DNA of 64,000 bases from assembly GCA_944325305.1 (NCBI GenBank), contig CALUZO010000001.1, positions 1 to 64,000 on the forward strand. Reading direction: 5' to 3'. Shown here piece by piece: positions 18,749 to 26,579 of the stretch. Both the position numbers and the translations under genes were made by a program. The notes beneath the pieces were generated by a model. The model was not told the DNA's origin. It worked only from the letters and a program-made list of their open reading frames with translations, and did not search any database. Every line of letters begins with the position of its first letter. The stretch's first letter is position 1. The stretch is from an uncultured Rikenellaceae bacterium. Lineage in GTDB: Bacteria > Bacteroidota > Bacteroidia > Bacteroidales > Rikenellaceae.

Positions 18749-19456
18749 ATGCAATTATTTTACGCTCCCGATATAGTACCTCCGTACCACATTCTGACCG
18801 AAGAAGAGAGCAAACACTGCGTACGTGTGCTGCGCATGTCGGAAGGCAGCAGACTAATGCTCACCGACGGACACGGAAACATGTATACGGCACAGATTAC
18901 AAACGCCGATCCGAAACAGTGCGAGGTAGAGGTAGTGGCAACGGAAACCGAATACGGCAAGCGTCCATACTCGCTCGTCATGGCAGTGGCTCCGACCAAA
19001 AACCCGGACCGCTATGAGTGGTTCCTCGAAAAGGCGACAGAAGTTGGCTGCGATGTTTTCATACCTATGGAATGCGCTCACAGCGAACGACGCAGCATCA
19101 AACACGAACGCTCCGAAAAGGTCATCACAAGTGCCGTAAAGCAGTCTCTCAAAGCATACCACCCAATACTCGAGCCTGTCACAAATATAAAGGATGTGAT
19201 AAAACGCCCATTCGAAGGGCGGAAACTCATTGCCCATTGCCGCGATGATGCTGGGGAAAGGATATCCGTTAAAGAGGCACTCACCAGCGGTGGCAATACA
19301 CTGATACTGATCGGACCGGAAGGCGACTTTTCCCATGAAGAGGTAGAACTTGCACTCGCCAACGGATTCAAGGCCATTACTTTCGGGGAAGCCCGACTCC
19401 GCACCGAAACGGCAGCCATCGCCGCAGTCATGTTCACATCGTTCGCAAACCTATGA
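18749..19456 (+). CDS. rsmE: 16S rRNA (uracil-1498-N3) methyltransferase
   Basis: 235 aa from the ATG at 18749, which begins MQLFYAPD as in related RsmE proteins; the open frame runs 29 codons further upstream without similarity. RsmE methylates U1498 of 16S rRNA in the assembled 30S subunit, using S-adenosylmethionine. It is a SPOUT enzyme: an N-terminal PUA-like part (EESKHCVRVLRMSEG) and a C-terminal knotted domain with LIGPEGDFSHEEVELA and FGEARLRTETAAIAAV. The start of the chromate transporter gene overlaps its stop by 4 bp, so the two are likely cotranscribed. Confidence 0.95.
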   Translation: MQLFYAPDIVPPYHILTEEESKHCVRVLRMSEGSRLMLTDGHGNMYTAQITNADPKQCEVEVVATETEYGKRPYSLVMAVAPTKNPDRYEWFLEKATEVGCDVFIPMECAHSERRSIKHERSEKVITSAVKQSLKAYHPILEPVTNIKDVIKRPFEGRKLIAHCRDDAGERISVKEALTSGGNTLILIGPEGDFSHEEVELALANGFKAITFGEARLRTETAAIAAVMFTSFANL

Positions 19457-20157
19457 GCCACAAAAGAGAAAATAGCGATAAGCGTGCCGGTAAAAAAACG
19501 CAGACATTCGGAAACGAAACGCCCAAAGAATTGTACGGCACTGCATACGGCAGCGGAAGCTCAACAGTTTCACCCGAGAGCGAAGCCAAACCGGAATCAG
19601 GCAAAACGGAACCTCATATAGTCTTGAAACTTTTTTGGAGTTTTTTCAAGATAGGGGTTTTCACTTTCGGCGGCGGATATGCCATGATACCACTCATACA
19701 GCGAGAAGTAACTGACAAACGCAAATGGGTGGAGGCGGAACGTTTCCTCGAACTGCTCACGCTGGCACAGTCGGCGCCCGGTCCAATATCGCTCAACACA
19801 GCCGTATTCGTAGGATACAATCTCGCAGGATACAGAGGCGCTGCAGCGGCAATACTGGGAACTATCCTGCCTTCGTTCGTAATAATACTTCTCATCGCCA
19901 TATATTTCACCGACATAAAAGACAATCATGCCATCGAAGCCATATTCAAAGGCATGCGACCGGCTGTAGTGGCTCTGATAGTGGCTCCGCTTTTCGGGTT
20001 TACGAAAGGAATGGGAGCATACAGAATCGGGATAGCGATACTTGTTGCCGCCGCCATATGGAAATTGGGAGCCTCGCCCGCTTGGTTTATCCTTATCGGA
20101 GCTGTCGGAGGAATCTTATGGACATATTACCATAAAAGAAAGGAGGCGAGCAAATGA
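19453..20157 (+). CDS. chrA: chromate transporter, first subunit (short-chain CHR)
   Basis: 234 aa. A hydrophilic extension of about 55 residues precedes a single CHR domain with FKIGVFTFGGGYAMIPLIQR, the family signature, then several membrane segments. Short-chain CHR proteins occur as adjacent pairs that together equal one long ChrA. They export chromate, or in many gut bacteria an unknown anion. It overlaps rsmE upstream and the second subunit downstream, each by 4 bp. Confidence 0.9.
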   Translation: MSHKRENSDKRAGKKTQTFGNETPKELYGTAYGSGSSTVSPESEAKPESGKTEPHIVLKLFWSFFKIGVFTFGGGYAMIPLIQREVTDKRKWVEAERFLELLTLAQSAPGPISLNTAVFVGYNLAGYRGAAAAILGTILPSFVIILLIAIYFTDIKDNHAIEAIFKGMRPAVVALIVAPLFGFTKGMGAYRIGIAILVAAAIWKLGASPAWFILIGAVGGILWTYYHKRKEASK

Positions 20158-20678
20158 TCTACCTTCAGCTTTTATATTCATACCTCAAAATAGGATTCTT
20201 TGGATTCGGCGGTGGCTACGCAATGCTTTCCCTGATTCAGAACGAAATCGTGGTGCATCACGGCTGGCTCACCAACGCCGAGTTCGCGGACATAGTCGCA
20301 ATATCCCAGATCACGCCAGGCCCTATTGCCATAAACAGCGCGACCTACGTGGGATATGCGGTTACAGGCACTGTGTGGGGTGCAGTCATAGCAACAGCTG
20401 CCGTCTGTCTTCCTGCACTTACAATAATGATCCTGATTACGCGATTTTTCCTGAAACTGCGCCACAATCGCTATGTCTCGGGGGCGCTGCAAGGCATGCA
20501 ACCGATGGTTATAGGCATGATAGCGGCAGCGGCATTGCTCCTTATCACACCTTCGACATTCATAGACTGGAAAAGCTGGGCTATATTCGCGACAGCACTG
20601 GTCGTCTCGGTACTCAAAGTCAATCCCATACTGCTTATCATAGCCTCCGGGGTAGCTGGATTTCTGTTATATTATTAA
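20154..20678 (+). CDS. chrA: chromate transporter, second subunit (short-chain CHR)
   Basis: 174 aa, one CHR domain with KIGFFGFGGGYAMLSLIQNE at the start and ITPGPIAINSATYVGY after it, both family motifs. It pairs with the preceding subunit, probably in opposite membrane orientation as known for such pairs. No extension is present. The substrate is chromate by family, but not proven in this group. Confidence 0.9.
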   Translation: MIYLQLLYSYLKIGFFGFGGGYAMLSLIQNEIVVHHGWLTNAEFADIVAISQITPGPIAINSATYVGYAVTGTVWGAVIATAAVCLPALTIMILITRFFLKLRHNRYVSGALQGMQPMVIGMIAAAALLLITPSTFIDWKSWAIFATALVVSVLKVNPILLIIASGVAGFLLYY

Positions 20679-20704
20679 CCTGGCATGCACATGCCGCCAG
20701 CAAA

Positions 20705-20977
20705 TCACTTTCTGCCATTCAGCTCCTTCTTGTCCAGTTCAGAGATTAAAGCCAACGATATTCTGCCCAAATACAAACCGAGTACGGCCACTATCAGAAT
20801 GGAGAGCCACATGAGAGTCGACATCGGATAGATCACCACTGCCATGATAACAAGTTGCAGCAACAGCAATATCATGGCGAACCAAACAACCTTTCTGAGT
20901 AACTTAAACCTTTCCATATTCACAAACATTTCATTCAACCGATAAAAATAATTTATTCGTGTGAGAATATCTCTCAT
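20705..20977 (-). CDS. small two-helix membrane protein
   Basis: 90 aa by the longest frame; starts at 20929 or 20917 (MERFKLL) are more plausible because the upstream residues look non-coding. Two hydrophobic helices (roughly residues 28-48 and 53-73) are followed by a charged tail ending LDKKELNGRK. I do not recognise the family. It converges with the chromate transporter genes. Confidence 0.5.
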   Translation of the reverse strand: MRDILTRINYFYRLNEMFVNMERFKLLRKVVWFAMILLLLQLVIMAVVIYPMSTLMWLSILIVAVLGLYLGRISLALISELDKKELNGRK

Positions 20978-21044
20978 GCAGCGAACTAATTGAGCTCTTC
21001 ACTGCAAAAAACACATTTCCGACATCGTGTTTTCCGCAGGCATG

Positions 21045-21075
21045 TTTGGTTTGTTTAAAAAAATGTTTACTTTTG
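21045..21075 (+). promoter_or_regulatory. promoter of tRNA-Thr
   Basis: TTTG (21045-21048), 19 bases, then TACTTTTG (21068-21075), a full match to the Bacteroidetes pattern, 43 bases before the tRNA. Confidence 0.65.
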
Positions 21076-21118
21076 CACGCACGAAACAAAACAGAAATAG
21101 TGTTTCGGGATAAGGAAT

Positions 21119-21191
<73 letters not shown>

Positions 21192-21240
21192 AACAAAAAA
21201 AGCCCGCAAAACCCACTCCAAACGCACGCAGGGCGGATTT

Positions 21241-21271
21241 AAAGAAAGCAACCATCACGGTTGCTTTCTTT
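21241..21271 (+). terminator. phage-borne terminator after tRNA-Thr
   Basis: A perfect 13-bp stem (21241-21253 with 21259-21271) and 5-base loop followed by a T-rich run. It lies inside the prophage and separates tRNA transcription from the integrase gene, replacing the host terminator left at the other end (58126-58167). Confidence 0.85.
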
Positions 21272-21286
21272 TGTTTTATAAAAATC

Positions 21287-21318
21287 TTGCAAAAATTTCA
21301 AGGAATTTCCTACATTTG
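21287..21318 (+). promoter_or_regulatory. integrase promoter
   Basis: TTG (21287-21289), 21 bases, TACATTTG (21311-21318), 33 bases before the integrase ATG. It abuts the repeated element TGTTTTCCG at 21317-21336, so integrase binding there could repress its own gene. Confidence 0.6.
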
Positions 21319-21336
21319 TTTTCCGAATGTTTTCCG
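21317..21336. repeat. candidate integrase arm-type sites, left pair
   Basis: TGTTTTCCG occurs at 21317-21325 and again at 21328-21336, a period of 11 bp. The same pair with the same period is found at 57961-57980, near attR. This is the pattern expected for arm-type binding sites of a lambda-like integrase. Confidence 0.5.
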
Positions 21337-21351
21337 AAAACCATATAGATT

Positions 21352-22683
21352 ATGCCCACTTTCAAAATTGCGATACGCGAACATCAGGAACGGCAAGACG
21401 GTAAATTTCCCGTGTCCATCCGCCTTACCCACAACAGGGCATCACTATATTTGCCTACCGACATATATGTAACCCGCAAACAATTCAATCCCGAAACAAA
21501 AGAGTTGACCGATAAAAACATATCGCGCCGCATCGACCGGGACATACTCGACTACGAAGATTTATTATTAAAGGGACTGGGCACGAACCTCAAGCGTTTT
21601 TCCGCCCATGAGATCAAAGACTACATAGAAAAACAGACGGCCACACAAGGCGGCGCCGGCATTGATTTTATTGCCTTTTCCCGGGGGTATATAGAACGAA
21701 TAAAGAAGGAGAAGGCCGAAGGGTATGCAAAGGGATTTGAAACGCTTATACGCGCTCTAATTGACTTTTTCGGACGGGAGCCGATATACATTAAAGAAAT
21801 AAATTCAAAAAACCTTAACGCCTTTGCCGACTGGTTGCAGACTAAGCGCGAGATGATCCGGGTAAACCAATTCGGAAAACAATATAAGATAGAACGGGCC
21901 GGCGTCAGCCCGCAAACCGTTAAAGATTATTTAGGCGATTTGCGCACCCTTTTCACTGCCGCAGCAGACTATTACAATGGTGAGGAAGAAGAAACTACCA
22001 TAATATCGCATAATCCATTCAAAAGGGTCGAAATAAAGGTAAACACCCAGCCCGATAAGCGAGATCTACCGGTTGAAGATTTGGCAAAGATTATCAACTG
22101 TGAAATTCCGACAGGCATACGAACCAGGCGCATGGAATTGGCCCGCGACATATTCCTGTTGTCATTTTATCTTATAGGCATGAATACCGCAGACTTATTC
22201 GGGGAACTGGCCGAAATATCCGAGGGGCGGATAACATACAAACGACAAAAGACAACCACGCGACGCAAGGACGAAGCTATCATGTCCGTTAAGATAGAAC
22301 CGGAAGCGGAACCGTTAATAGAAAAATACGCAGACCCCAAAGGCAAAAGGGCTTTTTGCTTTTATCAAATGTACGCCGACTTCAAAGGATTCAACGCCGG
22401 CGTAAACAAAGGATTAAAGCAGCTTGCCGAAACTTTGGATATTGACCGGGGGCTATCCACCTATTACGCCCGCCACACTTGGGCAACTATGGCATCCGAA
22501 GATTGCGAATACAATGAAATGGACGTAGCCCGGGCGCTTAACCACGTCGGCGAAGATGGCGGGGATTTCGGGAAACGCCTTAAAGTTACAAGGGGCTATA
22601 TACACCGTAGATGGGAAAAGACGGATAAAATGAACCGCCAAGTATTGGATTTCGTAGCAAAGAACATCAACAACAAGGTATAA
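21352..22683 (+). CDS. int: phage integrase (tyrosine recombinase)
   Basis: 443 aa, normal length for the Bacteroidetes phage/element integrases with an N-terminal arm-binding domain. The first 90 residues resemble the Arm-DNA-binding domain, then a SAM-like core-binding domain (about 105-215), and the catalytic domain. Catalytic features: STYYARHTWATMA (His/Arg box), LNHVGED, and the nucleophile Tyr in VTRGYIHRRW near the C-terminus. It catalyses integration into and excision from tRNA-Thr. It lies next to attL, transcribed inward. No separate excisionase is obvious nearby; the small HTH protein at 34524 is one candidate. A palindrome follows the stop. Confidence 0.95.
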   Translation: MPTFKIAIREHQERQDGKFPVSIRLTHNRASLYLPTDIYVTRKQFNPETKELTDKNISRRIDRDILDYEDLLLKGLGTNLKRFSAHEIKDYIEKQTATQGGAGIDFIAFSRGYIERIKKEKAEGYAKGFETLIRALIDFFGREPIYIKEINSKNLNAFADWLQTKREMIRVNQFGKQYKIERAGVSPQTVKDYLGDLRTLFTAAADYYNGEEEETTIISHNPFKRVEIKVNTQPDKRDLPVEDLAKIINCEIPTGIRTRRMELARDIFLLSFYLIGMNTADLFGELAEISEGRITYKRQKTTTRRKDEAIMSVKIEPEAEPLIEKYADPKGKRAFCFYQMYADFKGFNAGVNKGLKQLAETLDIDRGLSTYYARHTWATMASEDCEYNEMDVARALNHVGEDGGDFGKRLKVTRGYIHRRWEKTDKMNRQVLDFVAKNINNKV

Positions 22684-22710
22684 ACTCTTTTTTTAGATAA
22701 AAGTATTAAA

Positions 22711-22744
22711 AAATATACTCTTTTGTTTGCAAAAGAGTATATTT
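22711..22744. promoter_or_regulatory. 15-bp inverted repeat, candidate HicB operator
   Basis: A perfect 15-bp inverted repeat (22711-22725 with 22730-22744) with a 4-base centre, AT-rich. It overlaps the -33 element of the hicA promoter. It may serve as operator for HicB, whose C-terminus looks like a DNA-binding domain, and possibly also as a weak terminator after the integrase gene. Confidence 0.55.
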
Positions 22745-22757
22745 TGTCTTATATTTG
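22726..22757 (+). promoter_or_regulatory. hicAB promoter
   Basis: TTTG (22726-22729), 20 bases, TATATTTG (22750-22757): full match. The -33 element is the loop of the palindrome at 22711-22744, so binding to the palindrome would block transcription. The hicA start is 26 bases further on. Confidence 0.65.
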
Positions 22758-22782
22758 TACTGTCAAACAATAACAAAGTAAT

Positions 22783-22965
22783 ATGAAGTCAAGCGAATTG
22801 CACCGCTTAATCCTAAGAAACGGATGGCGAGTTTTACGACAGGATGGCACAAGCCACATTATTTACGAAAAAGACGGTCGAACCTACCCAGTCCCTTACC
22901 ACGGTGCAAAAGAGGTCGGTAAAGGCTTAGAAAGGAAAATCAGGCGGGAAATGGGGCTTAAATAG
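22783..22965 (+). CDS. hicA: HicA-type mRNA interferase toxin
   Basis: 60 aa, the normal HicA length. It shows the family pattern SSELHRLILRNGWRVLRQDG and the catalytic His in GTSHIIYEKDGR, ending with the lysine-rich helix. HicA binds and cleaves mRNA in a translation-independent way and is neutralised by HicB. Its gene precedes hicB by 44 bp, the usual order. As a phage moron it may stabilise the prophage or affect superinfecting phages; that is inference. Confidence 0.92.
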   Translation: MKSSELHRLILRNGWRVLRQDGTSHIIYEKDGRTYPVPYHGAKEVGKGLERKIRREMGLK

Positions 22966-23009
22966 CCCCTATCCCACCGGGAAAGTGATAACAATAAAAA
23001 GCTACGATA

Positions 23010-23414
23010 ATGAAAAAAGTAAAGGTAATAATCGAATGGGCATCCGATGGCGGTATCTGCGCAATGATGGCGGATGAAATGTTTGCGGGGCAAGGCGATA
23101 CCGTTGAGGCTGCCGTAAACGACTTAAAAAAAGGTGTTGTATTTTACATCGAAACAGCCAAAGAAATGGGGTTCCGCTATAAGGATTATTTGGATGGGGA
23201 TTTCGATATTGAACTGGAGTACGATGCAGTCAGCATGTTGAAGTACGCCCGCGAATACATCAAAGATACGAAGCTGGCAGAATTGACCGGTATACCGGCA
23301 GCGCAGTTAGGACGTTACGCAAACGACAAGGCCAAACCCCGACCCGCAGCGCAACGTAAGATTATTGAGGCACTACACAAGTTTGCAACGCCGTTTTACG
23401 CTATTACTTTATAG
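23010..23414 (+). CDS. hicB: HicB-type antitoxin with DNA-binding C-terminus
   Basis: 134 aa. The N-terminal part has the partial RNase H-like HicB fold (VKVIIEWASDGGICAMMADE, then TVEAAVNDLKKGVVFYIETA). The C-terminal part, ELTGIPAAQLGRYANDKAKP, is helix-turn-helix-like and probably represses the hicAB promoter at the palindrome 22711-22744. The 3' end of the gene, including its stop, is duplicated after dinD (24318-24376). Confidence 0.9.
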   Translation: MKKVKVIIEWASDGGICAMMADEMFAGQGDTVEAAVNDLKKGVVFYIETAKEMGFRYKDYLDGDFDIELEYDAVSMLKYAREYIKDTKLAELTGIPAAQLGRYANDKAKPRPAAQRKIIEALHKFATPFYAITL

Positions 23415-23422
23415 TTATTGTT
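23365..23422 (+). repeat. hicB 3'-end repeat, first copy
   Basis: 58 bases covering the last 16 codons and stop of hicB. Copy two at 24318-24376 differs by one substitution and one extra base. The two copies bracket the dinD-like gene. Confidence 0.85.
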
Positions 23423-23466
23423 CACTTACCGCCCCTATTGCAGTGGCAAGGAAATAAGATTAAATT

Positions 23467-24294
23467 ATGAAAGAAAGCGAAATAACCGATTTATTTAACA
23501 GATTCGAGGCCGCTGCCTCTGAATACGAGGGCGTGGAATGTTGGAGCGCACGAGAATTACAGCACCTTTTAGGCTACTCTAAATGGGAGAACTTCTCTAA
23601 AGTGATTAACAAAGCCAAAGATGCTGCCAATAATGCGGGTGTAACTACATCGGATCACTTTCCTGACGTCGGGAAGGTGATCGAGGCAGGCAAAGGTGCA
23701 ATACACGAGATTGAAGATATTTTACTTACCCGGTATGCTTGTTATCTTGTTGCTCAAAACGGGGATAGCAGGAAACCGGAAATATCTTTTGCTCAAAACT
23801 ATTTTGCTGTTCAGACACGCCGGGCCGAATTGATTACCCAAAGGATATTGGATGCTGAACGAGTTCGGGCAAGGGAGAAATTGAAGGAAACAGAAAACCG
23901 ATTATCTGGTGTACTGTATGAAAGAGGCGTCGATAATAAGGGGTTCGCAATTATTCGCTCTAAAGGGGATCAGGCATTATTCCGCCTATCTACTTCTCAA
24001 TTAAAGCGTAAATTTGGGGCACCTGAAACCCGCCCGGTTGCAGACTTTATGCCAACCATCGGTATTAAGGCCAAAGATTTAGCCGCCGAAATGACAAGTA
24101 CCAACGTACAAGCAAAAGACCTCAAAGGCATCAATCCCATCGAGAGAGAACACATTGATAATAACCTTGCCGTTAGAAAAATGTTAATTGATCGAGGTAT
24201 TCAGCCAGAATTGATGCCGCCGGCCGAAGATGTCAAGAAAGTTGAGCGCCGATTAAATTCAGAGCAAAAGAAAGCCTTGAAAAATAAGAAGTAG
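23467..24294 (+). CDS. dinD: DinD-like DNA-damage-inducible protein
   Basis: 275 aa, close to the length of E. coli DinD. The N-terminal part is BRO-N-like with [18 protein letters not shown] and the [25 protein letters not shown] stretch typical of the family. A coiled coil follows and the C-terminal part contains [17 protein letters not shown] and [11 protein letters not shown]. coli DinD is LexA-regulated and inhibits RecA filament activity; similar proteins occur on phages and islands, often as anti-repressor-like factors. I see no LexA box. It follows hicB by 52 bp and is bracketed by the hicB repeat, which points to acquisition by recombination. Confidence 0.88.
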   Translation: MKESEITDLFNRFEAAASEYEGVECWSARELQHLLGYSKWENFSKVINKAKDAANNAGVTTSDHFPDVGKVIEAGKGAIHEIEDILLTRYACYLVAQNGDSRKPEISFAQNYFAVQTRRAELITQRILDAERVRAREKLKETENRLSGVLYERGVDNKGFAIIRSKGDQALFRLSTSQLKRKFGAPETRPVADFMPTIGIKAKDLAAEMTSTNVQAKDLKGINPIEREHIDNNLAVRKMLIDRGIQPELMPPAEDVKKVERRLNSEQKKALKNKK

Positions 24295-24317
24295 GGCTAC
24301 TCAGCGTTGCAAAATCG

Positions 24318-24376
24318 TTGAGGCACTACACAAGTTCGCAACGCCGTTTTACGCTATTACTTTATAGGTTATTGTT
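24318..24376 (+). repeat. hicB 3'-end repeat, second copy
   Basis: Non-coding remnant of a hicB 3' end, nearly identical to 23365-23422. It is followed by a strong terminator. The most economical reading is that dinD was inserted after a hicB gene with duplication or recombination at its tail. Confidence 0.85.
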
Positions 24377-24405
24377 TGACAACTCTATTTATAGAGTGAT
24401 GGCAG

Positions 24406-24433
24406 CCCCGGGTTCCAACCCCCGGGGTTTTTT
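24406..24433 (+). terminator. rho-independent terminator after hicAB-dinD
   Basis: A 7-bp all-GC stem (24406-24412 with 24421-24427), 8-base loop and six Ts (24428-24433). It ends the rightward hicAB-dinD unit and touches the stop codon of the leftward gene that follows. Confidence 0.88.
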
Positions 24434-24986
24434 ATATCTCTGACAAGGGAATAATTTGAATATTTGCACCGTTCTCGTTGAGGTTATTAATTTTATCCAT
24501 AATTTTTTGTGGAACGGGTTTAGGCCCTACAATAGCAAATTCCGTTTTTTTATTTAACATCAATTGAGTACTCGCCCCCTTTTCTTTTGCTTTTTTATCA
24601 GCCTTAAAAGATTCAAAAAGCGGGAATGTTTCAATGATTACGTAAGCTTTTTTCATGAATACTTTACTGAGGCTTTTATGTGTAGTGCCCCGGCGCTTTT
24701 CGTATATAATAGGGTCACTCAAGTAGCAATTTTTAAACGAAGTTTTGTTAAAAATATATTCATGAACTAAATAATCCGGCCAATCTTCGGGATCAGCATT
24801 TGCTTCGTTAAAATAGTATTCTATAAAAGCTTGCAGTTCATCTCTGAAAATTTCGATAGCCCCGTCTGCATCGCATTCTTCGGCAATAAGGTTCTCGTAA
24901 TCATATCCAACTTTTATTGCAATCGGTTCTAATTCGGGGGCGAAAACTCTATAATAGTCCTCTATTTTTTTAATATATATTTTCAC
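24432..24986 (-). CDS. hypothetical protein (184 aa), prophage
   Basis: I do not recognise this protein. It is acidic in its N-terminal half and mixed alpha/beta by eye, with no signal peptide or membrane segment. The C-terminal part has ASTQLMLNKKTEFAIVGPKP. It is leftward, in the same orientation as the repressor 117 bp upstream, and its low-GC content resembles the moron region, so it may be expressed in the lysogen. Confidence 0.65.
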   Translation of the reverse strand: MKIYIKKIEDYYRVFAPELEPIAIKVGYDYENLIAEECDADGAIEIFRDELQAFIEYYFNEANADPEDWPDYLVHEYIFNKTSFKNCYLSDPIIYEKRRGTTHKSLSKVFMKKAYVIIETFPLFESFKADKKAKEKGASTQLMLNKKTEFAIVGPKPVPQKIMDKINNLNENGANIQIIPLSEI

Positions 24987-25103
24987 GATATTAGTTTAAG
25001 TTATTCCATTCAAGAGTGAAACATCAAATGTCAATGTAGGTGTGTTTTTTTGCAGCAAGTACGGGTATCATATCTACTTGCTCATCCCGTTGTAATTTAA
25101 ATC

Positions 25104-25505
25104 TTATTCCCCCACCTTGGCAACACGGCGGGGTGCATCGTTTCCCAACTTTTTAGTCATGTCGGCAATAATCTGTTGCTGGCTTTCTATTGTTCGGGCG
25201 TTCGCTTCGAGCATCTTTAAATATCGTTCAGCCAAATCGGATGTTGAGGCATCAGTTTTTCCTATCGAATTTTCATCCTTTTTAAGCATTTCGCCTTTGC
25301 CGGTCACAAGCCATTCTAACGATACCTGAGGATAAGCAGATACTATTTTATTCAATTTATCTGCGCCGATTCCATCATTTATGGTTGCATAATAGCTTTC
25401 AGAGAAACCGCATTCACGGGCAAACCGTCTACCCGACACACCTAACTCATTTATTATCAAGTCCAATCTTTTTTTTACGCCCATTTCGGATAAAATATTA
25501 ATCAC
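25104..25505 (-). CDS. CI-like phage repressor without peptidase domain
   Basis: 133 aa. The first 65 residues form a helix-turn-helix of the Bacteroidetes phage type (RLDLIINELGVSGRRFARE, then ESYYATINDGIGADKLNKIV and SLEWLVTGKGEML). The rest is a linker and a coiled-coil helix for dimerisation. No S24 LexA/CI-type self-cleaving domain is present, so induction by RecA-driven cleavage is not expected; an anti-repressor is more likely, and the DinD-like protein is one candidate. It is divergent from the early genes, with two palindromic octamers between them. Confidence 0.82.
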   Translation of the reverse strand: MINILSEMGVKKRLDLIINELGVSGRRFARECGFSESYYATINDGIGADKLNKIVSAYPQVSLEWLVTGKGEMLKKDENSIGKTDASTSDLAERYLKMLEANARTIESQQQIIADMTKKLGNDAPRRVAKVGE

Positions 25506-25510
25506 AACTC

Positions 25511-25541
25511 TTGCTAATGAATATTATTTTATTCATCTTTG
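25511..25541 (+). promoter_or_regulatory. candidate early rightward promoter
   Basis: TTG (25511-25513), 20 bases, CATCTTTG (25534-25541), one mismatch to TAnnTTTG. The palindromic boxes at 25546-25565 lie at the expected start site. On the other strand TATATTTG (25565-25572) may be the -7 of the repressor promoter, but its -33 is unclear. Confidence 0.45.
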
Positions 25542-25545
25542 CAGA

Positions 25546-25565
25546 GTAATTACAATAGTAATTAC
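25546..25565. promoter_or_regulatory. twin palindromic repressor operators
   Basis: The self-complementary octamer GTAATTAC occurs at 25546-25553 and 25558-25565, centres 12 bp apart, in the gap between the repressor and the first early gene. This is the arrangement expected for cooperative repressor binding. Confidence 0.6.
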
Positions 25566-25594
25566 AAATATAACGGAAAAAAACAAACAGCATT

Positions 25595-25918
25595 ATGAAA
25601 GTCAAAAGACAATACACCGCATTTATTGTATGCGACTGGCTAACAGAGGATGATGCGCCGCAATGGGCAGTGCCCAAATACATCGAACGGCGTGTAGTGG
25701 TCAACGGGGAAGTAATCTACCGGGATAAAATGGATAATGATCGGTATGATAAGGATAATTCGGCATTGAGAGTTTTTGAAACGTGGGCCATATACCAAAA
25801 GCCGCCTATGTATAAAAATCCATCAATTCCGGATGTTGAGGAACGACAAAATGGCCGCCGCGATAGATGTAATTTTCTCTACCGTTTCCAAATGTTTTGG
25901 CGCAAGGTCTTTGGCTAA
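25595..25918 (+). CDS. early prophage protein, unknown (107 aa)
   Basis: First rightward gene after the operators. Not recognised. The first 80 residues (VKRQYTAFIVCDWLTEDDAP onward) look like a genuine protein; the last 30 overlap the leftward gene 25823-26221 by 96 bp, so the true C-terminus may be a recombinant tail. The start and its leader AACAAACAGCATTA are repeated before the gene at 26334. Confidence 0.6.
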   Translation: MKVKRQYTAFIVCDWLTEDDAPQWAVPKYIERRVVVNGEVIYRDKMDNDRYDKDNSALRVFETWAIYQKPPMYKNPSIPDVEERQNGRRDRCNFLYRFQMFWRKVFG

Positions 25919-26221
25919 TTTGTCCAACTCCCAGCCTAATTTTTCAATATTGGCTTTAAGGATCATTTCATGAGCGACAAAACCACCGCGATTATAAAAA
26001 TCATGGGCTTCGGCTTTAACATTAAACTCACGTAATCCACCCAAAGTACGCTTTTTTATGAGAATGAGGTTTAAATCTTCGAACTGTTCGAGTATCGCAC
26101 AAAATTCATCATCAGTAACCCCATATTTTTTTGATTCATCCTTGACATGTGCAATATAACTCATACCGCCACCAGTAACCATAGACGATAAAATTTCGTC
26201 TTTGACAGATACCGTAATCAT
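25823..26221 (-). CDS. hypothetical protein (132 aa), prophage moron
   Basis: Leftward gene inside the rightward early region. Unrecognised. N-terminal half: winged-helix-like (VTDDEFCAILEQFEDLNLIL); C-terminal half helical, ending ITSIAAAILSFLNIRN, weakly hydrophobic. Its orientation against its neighbours suggests independent expression in the lysogen. Its 3' end overlaps the convergent gene by 96 bp. Confidence 0.65.
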   Translation of the reverse strand: MITVSVKDEILSSMVTGGGMSYIAHVKDESKKYGVTDDEFCAILEQFEDLNLILIKKRTLGGLREFNVKAEAHDFYNRGGFVAHEMILKANIEKLGWELDKLAKDLAPKHLETVEKITSIAAAILSFLNIRN

Positions 26222-26333
26222 AACACTTTAATTTTTTGGTTTGACAGCGATAAAGTTAAGTGTTTTCCCGCGAACGGCAAGGCCGTTATCCGGAGCGATA
26301 CCGGCGCGGGGCCAAATAACAAACAGCATTAAT

Positions 26334-26564
26334 ATGAAACGCTCAAAAGACAACTGGATCGAAACACTATTGCCGCAGAACGCCCACCGTGTCGCAACCG
26401 TGATAAACAAGAACCACCCGGAATGGGGTATAAAGCAATTCCAGTACCGGGCGCAGCTACTTGTTGAGGGGCGCGTCGCTCACATTGTCGGCAGCGGCTG
26501 CAATGGCAAAGTGCTATTTGAGGAAGATATGCACCGCTGGGGTGTAGTAAGTTTTAAAGATTAA
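26334..26564 (+). CDS. hypothetical early protein (76 aa)
   Basis: Start taken at 26334, because the leader before it (26318-26331) is the same as before the gene at 25595 and the longer frame upstream overlaps the promoter-like region of the leftward gene. The protein begins KRSKDNWIETLLPQN and is unrecognised. It contains a short region HRVATVINKNHPEWGIKQFQ. It opens the main early operon. Confidence 0.6.
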   Translation: MKRSKDNWIETLLPQNAHRVATVINKNHPEWGIKQFQYRAQLLVEGRVAHIVGSGCNGKVLFEEDMHRWGVVSFKD

Positions 26565-26579
26565 CCGACACATATAGAT

